In this document: one piece after another, positions 63,297 through 64,000 of the stretch
Layout of the letters: every line of letters begins with the position of its first letter
Numbering within the stretch: position 1 is the stretch's first letter
Assembly (NCBI GenBank): GCA_001898645.1
Contig: MKUQ01000033.1
Span: 102,205 to 166,204 of the forward strand
Reading direction: 5' to 3'
Source: Burkholderiales bacterium 70-64
Lineage (GTDB): Bacteria > Pseudomonadota > Gammaproteobacteria > Burkholderiales > Burkholderiaceae_E
Length of the DNA: 64,000 bases
Position numbers and translations under genes: made by a program
Notes under the pieces: generated by a model
The model's input: the letters and a program-made list of their open reading frames with translations, nothing else
Told to the model about the DNA's origin: nothing
The model's database searches: none

Positions 63297-64000
63297 GTCT
63301 CCGGTCACCGGCCTGTACTTCGACGGGCGCAGCGCCCGCGCGCATCCGGTGGTGCTGAGCCTGCACGGCGACGCATTGTCGATGAGCGGCGAGGGCCTGC
63401 AGCGCACCGAAGCGCTGGGCAGCCTGCGACTGTCCGAGCCGATGGGCGACGCGCCGCGATTGATCACGTTCGCCGATGGCGCGCACGTCGAGGTGCGCGA
63501 CCACGCCCGGCTGGCGCACCTGCTCGCGGCCAGCGGCCAGCGCGACAGCGCCCCGGTGCGCTGGGCCTTCGAGCCGCGCGCGGTCGCGGCGGCCCTGGCG
63601 CTGCTGCTGCTGATCGCCTGGTTCGGCTGGCGCGATGGACTGCCCTGGGCAGCGCGCCACGTCGCGGCCTCGATCCCGGCCGCCACGATCGACATGCTGT
63701 CCGGGCAGGCGCTGAACCTGCTCGAAGCGCAGTCGCTCGAGCCCAGCACGCTCGACGAGGCCCGCCGGCGCAGGCTGGCCGAAGCGCTGCACGGGCTGGC
63801 CCGGTTCGAGGGCAGGCCGATCCCGCATCGGCTGCTGTTCAGGAAGGCGCCGCAGATCGGCGCCAACGCCTTCGCGCTGCCCGACGGCACGCTGGTGGTC
63901 ACCGACGACCTGGTCGAGCTGGCCGGCAGCGACGACGAAGTGCTCGCGGTGCTGGCGCACGAGCTCGGCCACGTCCATGAAAGGCATGGCTTGCGGCTGC
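63277..64000 (+). CDS. M48 family metalloprotease, N-terminal part
   Basis: The first 241 residues of a membrane-bound zinc protease cut by the right edge. The N-terminus (SPVTGLYFDGRSARAHPVVL) matches the small domain that precedes M48 proteases found next to DUF898. One hydrophobic helix (AVAAALALLLLIAWFGW) anchors it, and the last visible residues are AVLAHELGHVHERHG with the zinc-binding HELGH motif. ATG 63277 lies inside the DUF898 gene. The reading frame stays open to the window end. Together the pair is probably an envelope quality-control unit, which is inference. Confidence 0.83.
   Translation, partial: MSTSPSESPVTGLYFDGRSARAHPVVLSLHGDALSMSGEGLQRTEALGSLRLSEPMGDAPRLITFADGAHVEVRDHARLAHLLAASGQRDSAPVRWAFEPRAVAAALALLLLIAWFGWRDGLPWAARHVAASIPAATIDMLSGQALNLLEAQSLEPSTLDEARRRRLAEALHGLARFEGRPIPHRLLFRKAPQIGANAFALPDGTLVVTDDLVELAGSDDEVLAVLAHELGHVHERHGLRL

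Overview
The window is about 70% GC, densely packed and has no recognisable RNA gene, insertion sequence, prophage or CRISPR array. Gene content (orphan TctC-type solute-binding proteins, a BadI/AliA-type alicyclic acid gene set, an aryl-polyene-type cluster, many IclR, LysR and TetR regulators) and long runs of ATGA/GTGA stop-start overlaps suggest a chromosomal segment of a high-GC betaproteobacterium, probably Burkholderiales. The organism call is an inference from gene content only.

Layout. (1) 1-5.8 kb, minus strand: glycogen genes (glgC, a GH57 glucanase, a phosphorylase cut by the left edge), a DUF2934 gene, a LEA-type lipoprotein and cysK. (2) 6.0-19.5 kb: a tightly overlapping aryl-polyene-like lipid/pigment cluster (ACP, adenylating ligase, hotdog proteins, lauroyl-type acyltransferase, LolA-like carrier, MMPL exporter, polysaccharide deacetylase, methyltransferase, ketosynthase, chain-length-factor-like protein, dehydratase, ketoreductase). 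It faces a converging glycosyltransferase, PlsC-type acyltransferase and MipA/OmpV porin. (3) 19.6-23.7 kb: small accessory genes, including a coupled kinase-like/HAD pair and a coupled UBP-zinc-finger/DUF5996 pair. (4) 23.7-26.6 kb: an Hsp20-Lon operon behind a perfect 15-bp inverted repeat. (5) 26.6-31.2 kb, minus strand: a five-gene extracytoplasmic redox operon (di-haem peroxidase, porin, covalent-FMN protein, ApbE, cytochrome-b-like membrane protein) with a Fur-like box on its promoter. (6) 31.2-35.0 kb: a split AtuA-family operon with a TctC protein and a divergent LysR regulator. (7) 35.1-38.0 kb: IclR regulator, phytoene-desaturase-like flavoprotein and CoxG-like protein.

(8) 38.1-51.7 kb is the most coherent system. 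It holds a complete branched-chain-type ABC importer with a CaiB-type CoA-transferase, two cyclohexanecarboxylate-CoA-ligase-like enzymes, a BadI-type ring-opening hydrolase, a thioesterase, an acyl-CoA dehydrogenase, an SDR and a TetR regulator. Five promoter regions carry the same operator-like sequence directly at or downstream of the -10 element, so I read this as one TetR regulon for uptake and ring cleavage of an alicyclic carboxylic acid. (9) 51.7-59.7 kb: an IclR regulator facing a six-gene catabolic operon of unknown substrate (SCP2-like, MmgE/PrpD, Fe-alcohol dehydrogenase, aldehyde dehydrogenase, TctC, FAD oxidoreductase) across an operator made of alternating GGTTCAC/GTGAACC half-sites. 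(10) 59.8-64 kb: a LysR-YeiH divergent pair, then a DUF898 membrane protein overlapping an M48 metalloprotease cut by the right edge.

Intergenic spaces are all under 300 bp. The longest (5829-6035, 21757-21962, 37994-38209, 62058-62255) hold only the promoter elements listed or nothing I can recognise. Several proteins carry in-frame low-complexity insertions or tails that their families normally lack.
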